NCBI GenBank assembly: GCA_937960895.1
Contig: CALCJD010000146.1
Location: 1 to 64,000 of the forward strand
Origin: an uncultured Spartobacteria bacterium
Lineage (GTDB): Bacteria > Verrucomicrobiota > Verrucomicrobiia > Chthoniobacterales > Terrimicrobiaceae
DNA: 64,000 bases
Reading direction: 5' to 3'
The notes under the pieces are model-generated. The model was not told the origin of the DNA, searched no databases, and worked only from the letters and a program-made list of their open reading frames with translations. Below, in pieces: positions 18,540 to 25,409 of the stretch (position 1 is the stretch's first letter; every line of letters begins with the position of its first letter). Position numbers and translations under genes: made by a program.

Positions 18540-18848
18540 TGGTTCCTCGTCATTGGTTGGAGTGCAGGGGGGAGCCGATGGGTCGGGGGCAGGCATTGAG
18601 CATTTTGGGGAGGGAGGTGAAATTTATTTGCAGGGCGTCCGTCCGACTCCGGGAGGGCCGTTTCCTTTTCTGGGCGCACCGCAAAAAATGACGCGCCTCA
18701 TTCAAAGAACCACGGGCGGTGCGGATGAAGCGCCGGTTGTCAGCATAGGATTGCCTACCCTCCGCAATATCCGCCCCAATACGGTCCCCCACCTGATAAA
18801 CCTTCAGCCTCCCAAACGATTTGCCCGCCATAAGAACCCAATGACTAA
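18532..18848. repeat. Inverted TTAGTCATTGG repeats bounding a 317-bp element
   Basis: TTAGTCATTGG at 18532-18542 is perfectly inverted as CCAATGACTAA at 18838-18848. Further partial copies (TCATTGG at 18550-18556, GTCCTTGGTCCTTAG nearby) form a degenerate heptamer array. The right copy covers the stop codon of the DUF1989 gene ending at 18845; the left copy covers the start codon of the carboxylase. Between them lies only the four-helix-bundle remnant. I recall similar repeats near such genes in PVC and Bacteroidota genomes; this is recollection, not a search. Confidence 0.7.
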
Positions 18849-18855
18849 TGACCAC
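18550..18855 (-). pseudogene. Remnant of a four-helix-bundle (S23/23S rRNA IVS-like) protein gene
   Basis: A 101-codon frame with family hallmarks: FGRLKVYQ (residues 14-21), IAEGRQS (30-36) and FIRTARGSLNEA (43-54), matching the LxVYQ, NIAEG and ARGSLxE motifs of the family. Intact proteins are about 115-125 residues and carry some 35-40 residues between LKVYQ and NIAEG; here only about eight remain, and the C-terminal helix is replaced by unrelated basic sequence. The GTG start falls inside the repeat. I read it as an internally deleted, non-functional copy stranded in the guanidine operon. Confidence 0.65.
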
Positions 18856-19498
18856 CCCATACCATCACCTCAATCGGCGTCGGGTTATAGGCGTTGCAGG
18901 GGTTGTTGAGTTGGGGACAGTTGGAGATGAGGCAAAGGACGTCCATTTCGGCGCGCATCTCGACGTATTTGCCGGGCTCGGAAACGCCGTCATCGAACTT
19001 CAGGCCGCCTTCGGGCGTCACCGGGACATTCATGAAAAAATTGATGTTGTGCGCGAGGTCGCGCTTGGTCACCGGGTAGCCGGATTTCACCATTTCCAAA
19101 AGGAAGGTGTCGCGGCAGGCGTGCATGAAACGCTTGTCCAGGGAATAGCGGACCATGTTGCTTTCGGTCGCACAGGCGCCCCCCAGGGTGTCGTGGCGGC
19201 CGCAGGTGTCGGCGACAATGGTCAGCAACGGACGGCACAAATTGGACATCAAAACCGTGCCGGTGGTGAGATAAATGCCTCCCTGCTCGCGGATGGTGTC
19301 CTGCGCGCTGTAGCGCTCGGTCACGTCGTCGGCGCTGAAAAAGAACGTGTCCGCGGCCTGGTTTCCCTCGAGGTCCACGATGCGCAGGGTCTGCCCCTTT
19401 TTGACCGGATGAAACCAGCCTTCCCCTGCGGGAATGACCTTGCGATAGATGGCGTCCTTGGGGTCCTGCGGACTTTCGGTGTAAATGAGGGTGCTCAT
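18845..19498 (-). CDS. DUF1989 protein, carboxyguanidine deiminase subunit (urea-amidolyase-associated protein 2)
   Basis: 217 residues from the ATG at 19498, which overlaps the preceding DUF1989 gene by ATGA. Family segments include VDLEGNQAADTFFF (41-54), CGRHDTLGGAC (99-109), HNINFFMNVP (150-159) and a late Cys region (ISNCPQLNNPCN, 191-202). Proteins of this pair, once called UAAP1/UAAP2, form a heteromeric deiminase that turns carboxyguanidine into allophanate and ammonia in studied bacteria. That links the carboxylase to allophanate hydrolase here. Which of the two genes corresponds to CgdA and which to CgdB I cannot say. Confidence 0.88.
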   Translation of the reverse strand: MSTLIYTESPQDPKDAIYRKVIPAGEGWFHPVKKGQTLRIVDLEGNQAADTFFFSADDVTERYSAQDTIREQGGIYLTTGTVLMSNLCRPLLTIVADTCGRHDTLGGACATESNMVRYSLDKRFMHACRDTFLLEMVKSGYPVTKRDLAHNINFFMNVPVTPEGGLKFDDGVSEPGKYVEMRAEMDVLCLISNCPQLNNPCNAYNPTPIEVMVWGGH

Positions 19499-20199
19499 AG
19501 ATGGAGGCGTTCGGTGAGGGTCAGGGCCCGACCGCATTCCGGTCGGAAATTGCGGCAGAAGTCGTCGGGTCCGGGCGGTTCGGCGGGGAGAATTTCCAGC
19601 CGGACCGGCACGCGCGGATACGAACCGGCGGGCGCCATGGGGTGCGGACAGTTGGCCAGCACGAAAAGCACGTCCATCTCCGTGCGCAGCGAAAGGGTGG
19701 CTCCTGCCGGGCAGTGATCCTTCGCGTAATGCATGCGACCCTTGTCATCCACCGTGACCCGGCTGAAGAAGTTCACATTGGCCACGATGTCGCGCAGTCC
19801 GAGTCCGTGCTTGGCCAGTTCGACGAGGAAATTGTCCCGCGCATTGCGGTGAAAGTCGTTGCGGAATTCCTGGTAGCGGTGAACGCCGTATTTCCGTTCC
19901 ACCTGCGCGGCGGTGATGTGTCCGCCCAGCGGATCGTGCCAGCCCAGCGAATCCTCCGTGATCGAAACGAGCGCGTGTCCCATGTCGCTCATCAGGATGT
20001 GGCCGCGGGTGAGCCTGGCCGTGTGCAGGGCCTTGAGCGTGTCGGGCACGTTGAGGCGGTCCAGCGGCTGGATCGCATTGTAAAACAGGGCGGAGACGTT
20101 GGCGCCCGGTTCGAGGGCGGTCAGGCGGACGGTGCGATGCCGCGCGATGCGCATCGACCACGGCGCGCCGGGTGGCAGGATTTCGGTGAACAGGATCAT
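19495..20199 (-). CDS. DUF1989 protein, carboxyguanidine deiminase subunit (urea-amidolyase-associated protein 1)
   Basis: 234 residues, paralogous to its downstream neighbour. Matching landmarks are DSLGWHDPLGGH, VANVNFFSRV and VLANCPHPMAP. It begins inside the last codons of the NikR-like regulator gene (4-bp overlap) and ends by ATGA overlap with the second subunit gene, so regulator and both subunits are translationally coupled. The protein has no signal peptide and should act in the cytoplasm with its partner. Confidence 0.88.
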   Translation of the reverse strand: MILFTEILPPGAPWSMRIARHRTVRLTALEPGANVSALFYNAIQPLDRLNVPDTLKALHTARLTRGHILMSDMGHALVSITEDSLGWHDPLGGHITAAQVERKYGVHRYQEFRNDFHRNARDNFLVELAKHGLGLRDIVANVNFFSRVTVDDKGRMHYAKDHCPAGATLSLRTEMDVLFVLANCPHPMAPAGSYPRVPVRLEILPAEPPGPDDFCRNFRPECGRALTLTERLHL

Positions 20200-20693
20200 G
20201 AGCGGGATTTTTTGGATGGCCGCCGGGTGGCGGCGTGAACCTGGGGAATGACGATGTCGGTAAGACTGAGCTTGCAGGAGAGCACGCCGTGGCAGGCGAG
20301 GATTTTGTCCGTGATTTCCCTCAGCGTATTGACCGGCCCCTGCACAATCATGACCTCCATGCGGTGGCCGCGCTCCAGCTGCACATGCAGCGAACTGATC
20401 ACCTCGTCGAGATACTGGCGCTCCAGCTCGAAGAGGCGCTGCACCAGCATGCCCTTCCGCTCGTCATAAACGAGGGTGATCATGCCGGCCATGACGGGAT
20501 TGCCCTTCGAGGCCTCCCGGTGCTGCAGGGCGAAGTGGGAAATCATTTCCGCAATGGCCTTGGAGCGGTTCTCAAGTCCGCGCGCGGCCACCATCTCGTC
20601 CAGGTCCCGGAAAACCTCCACCGGCAGCGAAATGCTAATGCGCTGAATCTTGCCCCGGGAAACGGCGTCCTTTTGTGCGGTCTTTGCTTTCAT
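20196..20693 (-). CDS. NikR-family ribbon-helix-helix regulator with altered metal site
   Basis: 165 residues. The N-terminal ribbon-helix-helix is at about 15-58 (IQRISISLPVEVFRDLDEMV, then NRSKAIAEMI). A NikR-type ACT-like ligand domain follows (MAGMITLVYD; SSLHVQLERG; DKILACHGVLSCKLS). Aligned by eye with E. coli NikR, of the four square-planar nickel ligands only H87 is kept (H103 here); H76, H89 and C95 are replaced by R92, Q105 and R111. It therefore probably senses something other than nickel, such as guanidine or a nitrogen signal (inference). It is the first gene of the unit with both deiminase subunits and has a NikR-style box 3 bp before its ATG and no evident Shine-Dalgarno sequence. 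Confidence 0.85.
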   Translation of the reverse strand: MKAKTAQKDAVSRGKIQRISISLPVEVFRDLDEMVAARGLENRSKAIAEMISHFALQHREASKGNPVMAGMITLVYDERKGMLVQRLFELERQYLDEVISSLHVQLERGHRMEVMIVQGPVNTLREITDKILACHGVLSCKLSLTDIVIPQVHAATRRPSKKSRS

Positions 20694-20696
20694 TTG

Positions 20697-20724
20697 GTAT
20701 TACTGAAATTGTTTTTAGTAATAC
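20697..20724. promoter_or_regulatory. NikR-style 28-bp operator upstream of the NikR-like gene
   Basis: GTATTA-N16-TAATAC; the dyad extends to 8 bp per arm (GTATTACT/AGTAATAC). Total length and half-site spacing equal the E. coli NikR operator (GTATGA-N16-TCATAC, 28 bp). It is adjacent to the regulator ATG at 20693, implying autoregulation. A near-identical box lies at 23689-23716. Confidence 0.75.
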
Positions 20725-20763
20725 TATCTGGACGGTCAAGACGGCGGGGCCACGCGTTCACGG

Positions 20764-21648
20764 TCATTCGACATCATCCCCCGCCATGGTGAGGCGGATG
20801 TTGGGCAGGGTGGCGGGTTCGCTTTCCGCAGGGCCGTGGATGAGTTCCTCGATGCGGTGCCGGGTGGCGAGAAACTCCGGCGAGAGCATCCGGTCCACAC
20901 TCCGCGGACGCGGCACGGGGTTTTCGATGACCTCGAGGATGCGGCTGGGGTTGGTTCCGAGGACGAGGATGCGGTCGGAGAGCAGCACGGCTTCGTCGAG
21001 GTCGTGGGTGACAAAAAGAATGGTGATGTCCACCTGGCGCCAGATTTGCAGGAGGTAGGACTGCATGCGGCAGCGCGTGGTGGGGTCCAGGGCGCCGAAG
21101 GGTTCGTCCATCAGGAGAATGCGCGGTTTGGCGGCGAGGGCCCGCGCGATGGCGACGCGTTGCTTCATGCCGCCGGAAAGCTCGTGCGGGTAGGCGTCCT
21201 CGAACCGGCCCAGGCCGACCAGTTCGATCCATTGGCGGGCCTCGGCTTCGGCCACGGAAAAGGGCTGTCCGGCGACCTCGAGGCCAAACATCACATTGCG
21301 CTTCACGGTGAGCCACGGGAACAGCGTGTAGCCCTGGAAAACCATGCCGCGGTCGGAGCCCGGACCGGTCACGGGCCGGCCGTCCACCAGCACCTCCCCG
21401 CCGGTGAGGGCTTCCAGTCCGGCCACGATGCGGATGAAGGTCGACTTGCCGCACCCGGAGGGTCCGACCACGCACACAAACTCCCGCCGGTGCACCTGCA
21501 GCGAGAGGTCGGAAAGTGTGGTGTGGGTGGGGAAGGTTTTGGTGAGGTGGCGGACGTCCAGAATGACCGGCCGCCGTTTGATCCTGGCAAAGCGGTCGGC
21601 GACCGCCGGGGACTGTGTGCGGTAGTCGGGAAGGTTCACGGCGTTCAT
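20764..21648 (-). CDS. ABC transporter ATPase, SsuB/TauB/NrtD type
   Basis: 294 residues from the ATG at 21648, which overlaps the permease stop (ATGA). The frame stays open to 22650, but that extension is out-of-frame reading of the permease gene. Walker A is GPSGCGKST, the signature is LSGGMKQRVAIARAL, Walker B is ILLMDEPFGALD, and the switch His lies in FVTHDLDEA. This is the energy-coupling subunit of the importer with the next two upstream genes. It is the last gene of the transporter operon, 70 bp before the regulator gene. Confidence 0.93.
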   Translation of the reverse strand: MNAVNLPDYRTQSPAVADRFARIKRRPVILDVRHLTKTFPTHTTLSDLSLQVHRREFVCVVGPSGCGKSTFIRIVAGLEALTGGEVLVDGRPVTGPGSDRGMVFQGYTLFPWLTVKRNVMFGLEVAGQPFSVAEAEARQWIELVGLGRFEDAYPHELSGGMKQRVAIARALAAKPRILLMDEPFGALDPTTRCRMQSYLLQIWRQVDITILFVTHDLDEAVLLSDRILVLGTNPSRILEVIENPVPRPRSVDRMLSPEFLATRHRIEELIHGPAESEPATLPNIRLTMAGDDVE

Positions 21649-22670
21649 GGCGCGGCGCCCTCCGGTTTCCGCTGCTTCGACAGCGCCAGCATGCGCAGGA
21701 GTCCGGGTTTGTCGGTTTTCTGCCAGGGAAAGATCTGGCGGCCGATCCAGGCAAGGATGCGGTCGGTGAAAAACCCCATCAGTCCGATCATGATGATGGC
21801 GGCGAAGACGCTGTCGTAGTTCCGGTATTTGGCCTGCTGGTTGATGAAAAACGTGATGCCCGAGCTCGCCCCGATATATTCGGCGACGATGAGATACGTC
21901 CACGCCCAGCCGAGCAGGATGCGCATGTCGTTGTAGAGGTCGACCATGATGCCCGGCGTGATGACCTTGAGCAGGATCTGCCTGCGGTTGGCGCCGAGCG
22001 TCTGCGCGGCCTCGACCAGCGAGGTGTCCAGCTTGCGGGTGGTGTTGGCGATGACAAGCACCTGCTGGAAGAAGGTTCCGATGACAATGATGGCGATCTT
22101 GGGCGGGTCGTAGATGCCGAGCACGGCCACCGCCAGGGCGCCGAAGGCCGGCGCGGGCATGTAGCGGGTGAAATCGACGAACGGTTCGGTGATTTTGGAG
22201 AACAGCGGAAACGCCCCGCAGAGAATCCCCAGCGGAACGCCGATGAGCGAGCTGATCGTGAAGCCCCAGAAGATGACCTGGATGCTCTGCCAGAGGCTTT
22301 CGTGCAGCCATTTGTCCCCCTTCCGTTTGGGCGGCGAGGTGAAGGCGCGGTGGAACGCCGTGGCCACTTCGTGCGGTGCGGGCAGAAACACCGGGTTGGC
22401 CGGCACCCCGTCGGCCGGCGCCCCGCCCGCCGCGATCGCCTTCTGGTTTTCCGCCTCGAACGTCTTCCGTTCCACGAGACTGTCCCTGGTGAAATACGAA
22501 ACCGATCCCGGATCCGTGATGCGCATCAGCGGGTGCCAGAGGAAGGGCACATAACTGACGGCCGCCCAGGCGGCGATCGGCAGGAGGAAGGACAGCCAGA
22601 CCAAGATCAACTGACGGCCCGGCGACAGCTGTCCGAAGGGCACCAGCCATTTGTGCGAACGCTCGGCCAT
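21645..22670 (-). CDS. ABC transporter permease, SsuC/TauC type
   Basis: 341 residues, longer than the usual 250-280 because of an 80-residue segment between the first helix (about 19-42) and the second (about 112 onward). The binding-protein-dependent transport domain and the EAA-like loop (LVEAAQTLGANRRQILLKVI) are typical. It lies between binding protein and ATPase in a three-gene operon. Permeases of this group serve nitrate, sulfonates, taurine and, next to carboxylase/DUF1989 genes, guanidine or urea-like nitrogen compounds. Confidence 0.92.
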   Translation of the reverse strand: MAERSHKWLVPFGQLSPGRQLILVWLSFLLPIAAWAAVSYVPFLWHPLMRITDPGSVSYFTRDSLVERKTFEAENQKAIAAGGAPADGVPANPVFLPAPHEVATAFHRAFTSPPKRKGDKWLHESLWQSIQVIFWGFTISSLIGVPLGILCGAFPLFSKITEPFVDFTRYMPAPAFGALAVAVLGIYDPPKIAIIVIGTFFQQVLVIANTTRKLDTSLVEAAQTLGANRRQILLKVITPGIMVDLYNDMRILLGWAWTYLIVAEYIGASSGITFFINQQAKYRNYDSVFAAIIMIGLMGFFTDRILAWIGRQIFPWQKTDKPGLLRMLALSKQRKPEGAAP

Positions 22671-22692
22671 GAAGCCCGGAAGGAATCCGCGC

Positions 22693-23676
22693 CTACAGGG
22701 AATTGATCAGCGTCGGATCCACGTAATCGGCCACCGGCTGCGGCTTTTCATACACCTTGTTGTCGACGTTGAACTTGTCCACCACGGTGCCGGATCCGTA
22801 GATCGACCCGAGGCCGTCGGCTTTTTCAAAGGCCTTCTTCGCCTCCGCGAGGGAAAGGATCCTCGTGCCCTTGAGGAAGGGCTGGTATTCCTCGGGCGAA
22901 AGATTGACGCGCGCGGCCATGATCTTGACGGCGTCGTCCTGCGTGGCGGGGTCATTGATGTAGGCGGCCACGCGGTCCCAGACCTGGATGACCTTTTTCC
23001 AGTCGTCCGGACGGGCGGAGAGGCTGGCGGGATTGACGGCCAGAACGTCGTAGATGAGTCCCGGCACGTCGGCGCTGGTGTAGATGGCGGTGGAGCCGGG
23101 CACGGCCTTGAGGGCCTGGCCGGAATTGGGCTGCCAGGCGGCGACGGCATCGACGTCTCCCGAGGCGAGTGCCTTGGGGGCCTCCGAGGTGGGGATGTTG
23201 ACCAGTTCCACGTCGGACTCCTTCAGTCCGTTGGCCTCAAGCGCCTTGAGGAGCAGGAGATGGTCGACGAAGCCGACCTCCACGCCGATCTTTTTGCCCT
23301 TGAGGTCCCTGACGGAGGTGATCCCCGGCTTCGCGATGACCATGTCGTTGCCGTTGGAATAGTCGTTGATGAGTATCGCCTTGCTGGGGGCCCCGGTGGC
23401 GCCGGTCACCAGCGCGTCGCCATTCGTCATGCACACGGCATCGATCTTGCCGGCGGCGAAGGCCTCCATGGAGGGCACATATTCAAACCACTCAAAGTCC
23501 ACGTCCACCCCGGCCTCCTTGAACCATCCCTTTTGAATGGCCACCTCCCAGGCCACCCAGCCCGGCCAGTCACTGTAGCCGATTTTGAGCGGTTCGGCCT
23601 GCAGCGAAGCCGTGAGAGTCAGAACCACGCCGGCGGCGGCCAGCGTCTTGCGAAGGGCGGTGCGAAGGATTTTCAT
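22693..23676 (-). CDS. Periplasmic substrate-binding protein, SsuA/TauA-like (putative guanidine/urea)
   Basis: 327 residues with a signal peptide (about 1-27, ending SLQA before EPLKIGYSDWPG). The fold is NMT1/SsuA-like: short N-terminal strand LKIGYSDWPGW, ITSVRDLKGKKIGVE hinge region, AVAAWQPNS pocket segment. It heads the transporter operon and has a 28-bp NikR-style box 12 bp upstream of its ATG. Linkage to the carboxylase, deiminase and hydrolase genes suggests it delivers the locus's nitrogen substrate; ligand identity is inferred from context only. Confidence 0.9.
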   Translation of the reverse strand: MKILRTALRKTLAAAGVVLTLTASLQAEPLKIGYSDWPGWVAWEVAIQKGWFKEAGVDVDFEWFEYVPSMEAFAAGKIDAVCMTNGDALVTGATGAPSKAILINDYSNGNDMVIAKPGITSVRDLKGKKIGVEVGFVDHLLLLKALEANGLKESDVELVNIPTSEAPKALASGDVDAVAAWQPNSGQALKAVPGSTAIYTSADVPGLIYDVLAVNPASLSARPDDWKKVIQVWDRVAAYINDPATQDDAVKIMAARVNLSPEEYQPFLKGTRILSLAEAKKAFEKADGLGSIYGSGTVVDKFNVDNKVYEKPQPVADYVDPTLINSL

Positions 23677-23688
23677 GGCGGGTGCTTG

Positions 23689-23716
23689 TTATTACGAAGT
23701 TTGAATTTCGTAATAC
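23689..23716. promoter_or_regulatory. Second NikR-style 28-bp operator, upstream of the transporter operon
   Basis: TTATTA-N16-TAATAC, with an internal perfect dyad ATTACGAA-N8-TTCGTAAT (23691-23714). It has the same 28-bp architecture as the box at 20697-20724, with one half-site mismatch. It ends 12 bp before the binding-protein ATG, so the NikR-like protein probably controls import as well as its own unit. Confidence 0.72.
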
Positions 23717-23789
23717 CGACAAAGCAAAACCCGTGCCATGCGCGCGAAGGATGCCGTTTTCAGGGGATTGCGCGGATTTTCCGCCCCCG

Positions 23790-23832
23790 CTGTCCGATTT
23801 GCGACAGTCGGGCTGCGCATTTTTGATGCGCA
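23790..23832. repeat. Paired hairpins, REP-like or terminator
   Basis: Two adjacent dyads: CTGTC-N8-GACAG (23790-23807) and TGCGCAT-TTTTG-ATGCGCA (23814-23832), the latter a perfect 7-bp stem 3 bp past the amidotransferase stop. It can end that leftward transcript, but the paired layout also looks like a repetitive extragenic element. Only a genome-wide search could tell which. Confidence 0.45.
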
Positions 23833-23834
23833 CC

Positions 23835-24539
23835 CTACAGAAATTCCGTCCAGCGGCGGAACACGGTTTCGGCGGTATCACGCAGGCGCGGCAGGCATTC
23901 GCGGGCCTCGCGGCGGATGGCATCGGGATTCACCCCGAGGCCGGTCAGATCCTCGCGGGCCTCATCCACAAGCTCGTCCAGCAGTTCGGGGGTCATTTCC
24001 AGATGAAACTGAAACCCGTAGAGTGCGTGTCCGTAGCGGAAGAGCTGGTTGGGGGTCAGGGCCGAGTATCCCAGCCGCATGCCGCCGGGGGGGATTTCAA
24101 AAACATCGCCGTGCCAGTGGGTGGCGGGGAACGAACGGGGCAGTCCGCGCCAGAGCGGATCATATTCGGTGATGGGTTCCAGGGTGACGTCGAAGAATCC
24201 GATTTCCTTTTGCGGGGCCGGGCGCACTTCGCCGCCGAGCGCGGCCGCCATCAACTGTCCTCCGAGGCACAGTCCCAGAATCGGCCGCCGTTCCCCGGCG
24301 ACATTCCGGATCAGATTCATCTCGTCGCGCAGGTAGGGATATTTGTCGGTCTCGTACACGCCCTGTCCTCCCCCGCCGAGAACCAGTCCGGAATAGTCGT
24401 CGAGGTGCGTGGGTACGATTTGCCCCAGATCCGGACGCAGGACGTCCATCCCGATTCCCATATCCTGCAAAACCTTCCCGACCAGACCGGGCTTGTCGGG
24501 ATCCCCATGCTGAATGAAGAGAACTTTTTTTCGGCTCAT
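23835..24539 (-). CDS. Type 1 glutamine amidotransferase (GMP-synthase-like)
   Basis: 234 residues from the ATG at 24539. The class-I triad is visible: nucleophile Cys in ILGLCLGGQLMAA, and His and Glu in YGFQFHLEMTPE. The substrate side shows GGGGQGVYE and THWHGDVFEIPPG. Such stand-alone amidotransferases hydrolyse glutamine or related gamma-glutamyl compounds, for example gamma-glutamyl-amine hydrolysis. The gene points toward the guanidine transporter operon but is separated from it by 158 bp with hairpins and a box, so it is a separate unit. The exact substrate is unknown. Confidence 0.85.
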   Translation of the reverse strand: MSRKKVLFIQHGDPDKPGLVGKVLQDMGIGMDVLRPDLGQIVPTHLDDYSGLVLGGGGQGVYETDKYPYLRDEMNLIRNVAGERRPILGLCLGGQLMAAALGGEVRPAPQKEIGFFDVTLEPITEYDPLWRGLPRSFPATHWHGDVFEIPPGGMRLGYSALTPNQLFRYGHALYGFQFHLEMTPELLDELVDEAREDLTGLGVNPDAIRREARECLPRLRDTAETVFRRWTEFL

Positions 24540-24706
24540 CAAAACCTCACACCCCCGCACCACCAGTCAGTCCCCCACCCCCGGTTTCTCATTCTCATGC
24601 AGTGATTTCTGTCCATGGGAGGGGGGCATAGCAATTTCCATACCGGATTGCGCCGGGAAGGAAAAAGCGACCTTCCCCCTGCAGTCCCTTTTCGGGGCGG
24701 CCCCTT

Positions 24707-25282
24707 CTAGGCCTTGTTCAGTGAGGCAAGCTGTTCCTCGAGCTCGCGGATGCGGCTTTCGAGACGGACGATGGTTTCCTCGGCCGCCATGAGTTTGCGA
24801 CGCCGGTCGAGGAGCGCGGACTCGAGCTCCCGGACGCGTTTCTGGAGATTGAGTTTCACTCCGCCGGAACCGGACTGCTGCATCATGGCCAGCAGCGGAT
24901 TGGCCGGAAGCGTGTCCTCCTTCGGCTCGGCCTGGAACTGCTCGTAAAACGGGGTTTCACTCAGGGTCCAGAGCTGGCCGGTGCAGCAGTTGATCAGGGC
25001 GGTTTCCGAGGTGATTTCGCCCAACTGGAGAAATTCGAGAAGCGCGCCCGCCGTGGTGGGGCCGTAAAGCAGGTTTTCGCCGACCACGACCAACCAGTCC
25101 ATTTCGAGCTCCGGAATCATGGGCGCCTTCGTCCACACCGTGCCGTCGTCCGAAAGCATGTCCTGGGGATTGATCTGCGCCGAATTGGCCCAATCCTTGA
25201 TCTTGTCGAAATGAACGGGGCCGAAGACCTCCCCGTGATCGTGTTTTTTCAAAAACCAGTGTTCCGGATTCGCAATTGGCAT
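24707..25282 (-). CDS. GYF-domain protein with C-terminal coiled coil
   Basis: 191 residues from the ATG at 25282, chosen over an upstream in-frame start that would run through the leuC promoter region. Residues about 5-45 (HWFLKKHDHGEVFGPVHFDK) form a GYF-2-like domain, with a second similar stretch (NLLYGPTTAGALLEFLQLG) at about 70-95. The last 50 residues (about 140-191) are a heptad-rich coiled coil (RVRELESALLDRRRKL; IRELEEQLASL). GYF domains bind proline-rich peptides; no enzyme motif is present. It is divergent from leuC across 127 bp. The role is unknown, probably as a scaffold. Confidence 0.75.
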   Translation of the reverse strand: MPIANPEHWFLKKHDHGEVFGPVHFDKIKDWANSAQINPQDMLSDDGTVWTKAPMIPELEMDWLVVVGENLLYGPTTAGALLEFLQLGEITSETALINCCTGQLWTLSETPFYEQFQAEPKEDTLPANPLLAMMQQSGSGGVKLNLQKRVRELESALLDRRRKLMAAEETIVRLESRIRELEEQLASLNKA

Positions 25283-25409
25283 GAGGTGAGGCGGGGAATT
25301 CCTTCCCCAATGTGCCTCAACCTCACGAAGTTGACAAGGAACTTGCACCCGAAAGGATTTGCGGTGATGATTTCAGGTTCGCCTCCGGGCGCAAATAGCA
25401 CACGACATC

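Noticed and set aside
20196..20693. Calling this gene nikR (nickel-responsive regulator)
   Set aside because: Three of four nickel ligands are replaced and there are no nickel genes nearby; only the family name is kept.
20764..22650. A 628-codon reading that would fuse 330 residues to the ABC ATPase
   Set aside because: The added part is out-of-frame translation of the permease gene; the ATPase starts at ATG 21648 with an ATGA overlap.
18600..24700. Guanidine-I (ykkC), guanidine-II or -III riboswitch
   Set aside because: I looked upstream of the transporter and of the regulator and saw no conserved ykkC core or mini-ykkC ACGR hairpin pair; a covariance search would be decisive.
25331..25359. 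Sigma-70 promoter for leuCD (TTGACA at 25331)
   Set aside because: The -35 matches perfectly but no acceptable -10 hexamer lies at 16-18 bp, so it is mentioned only under leuC.
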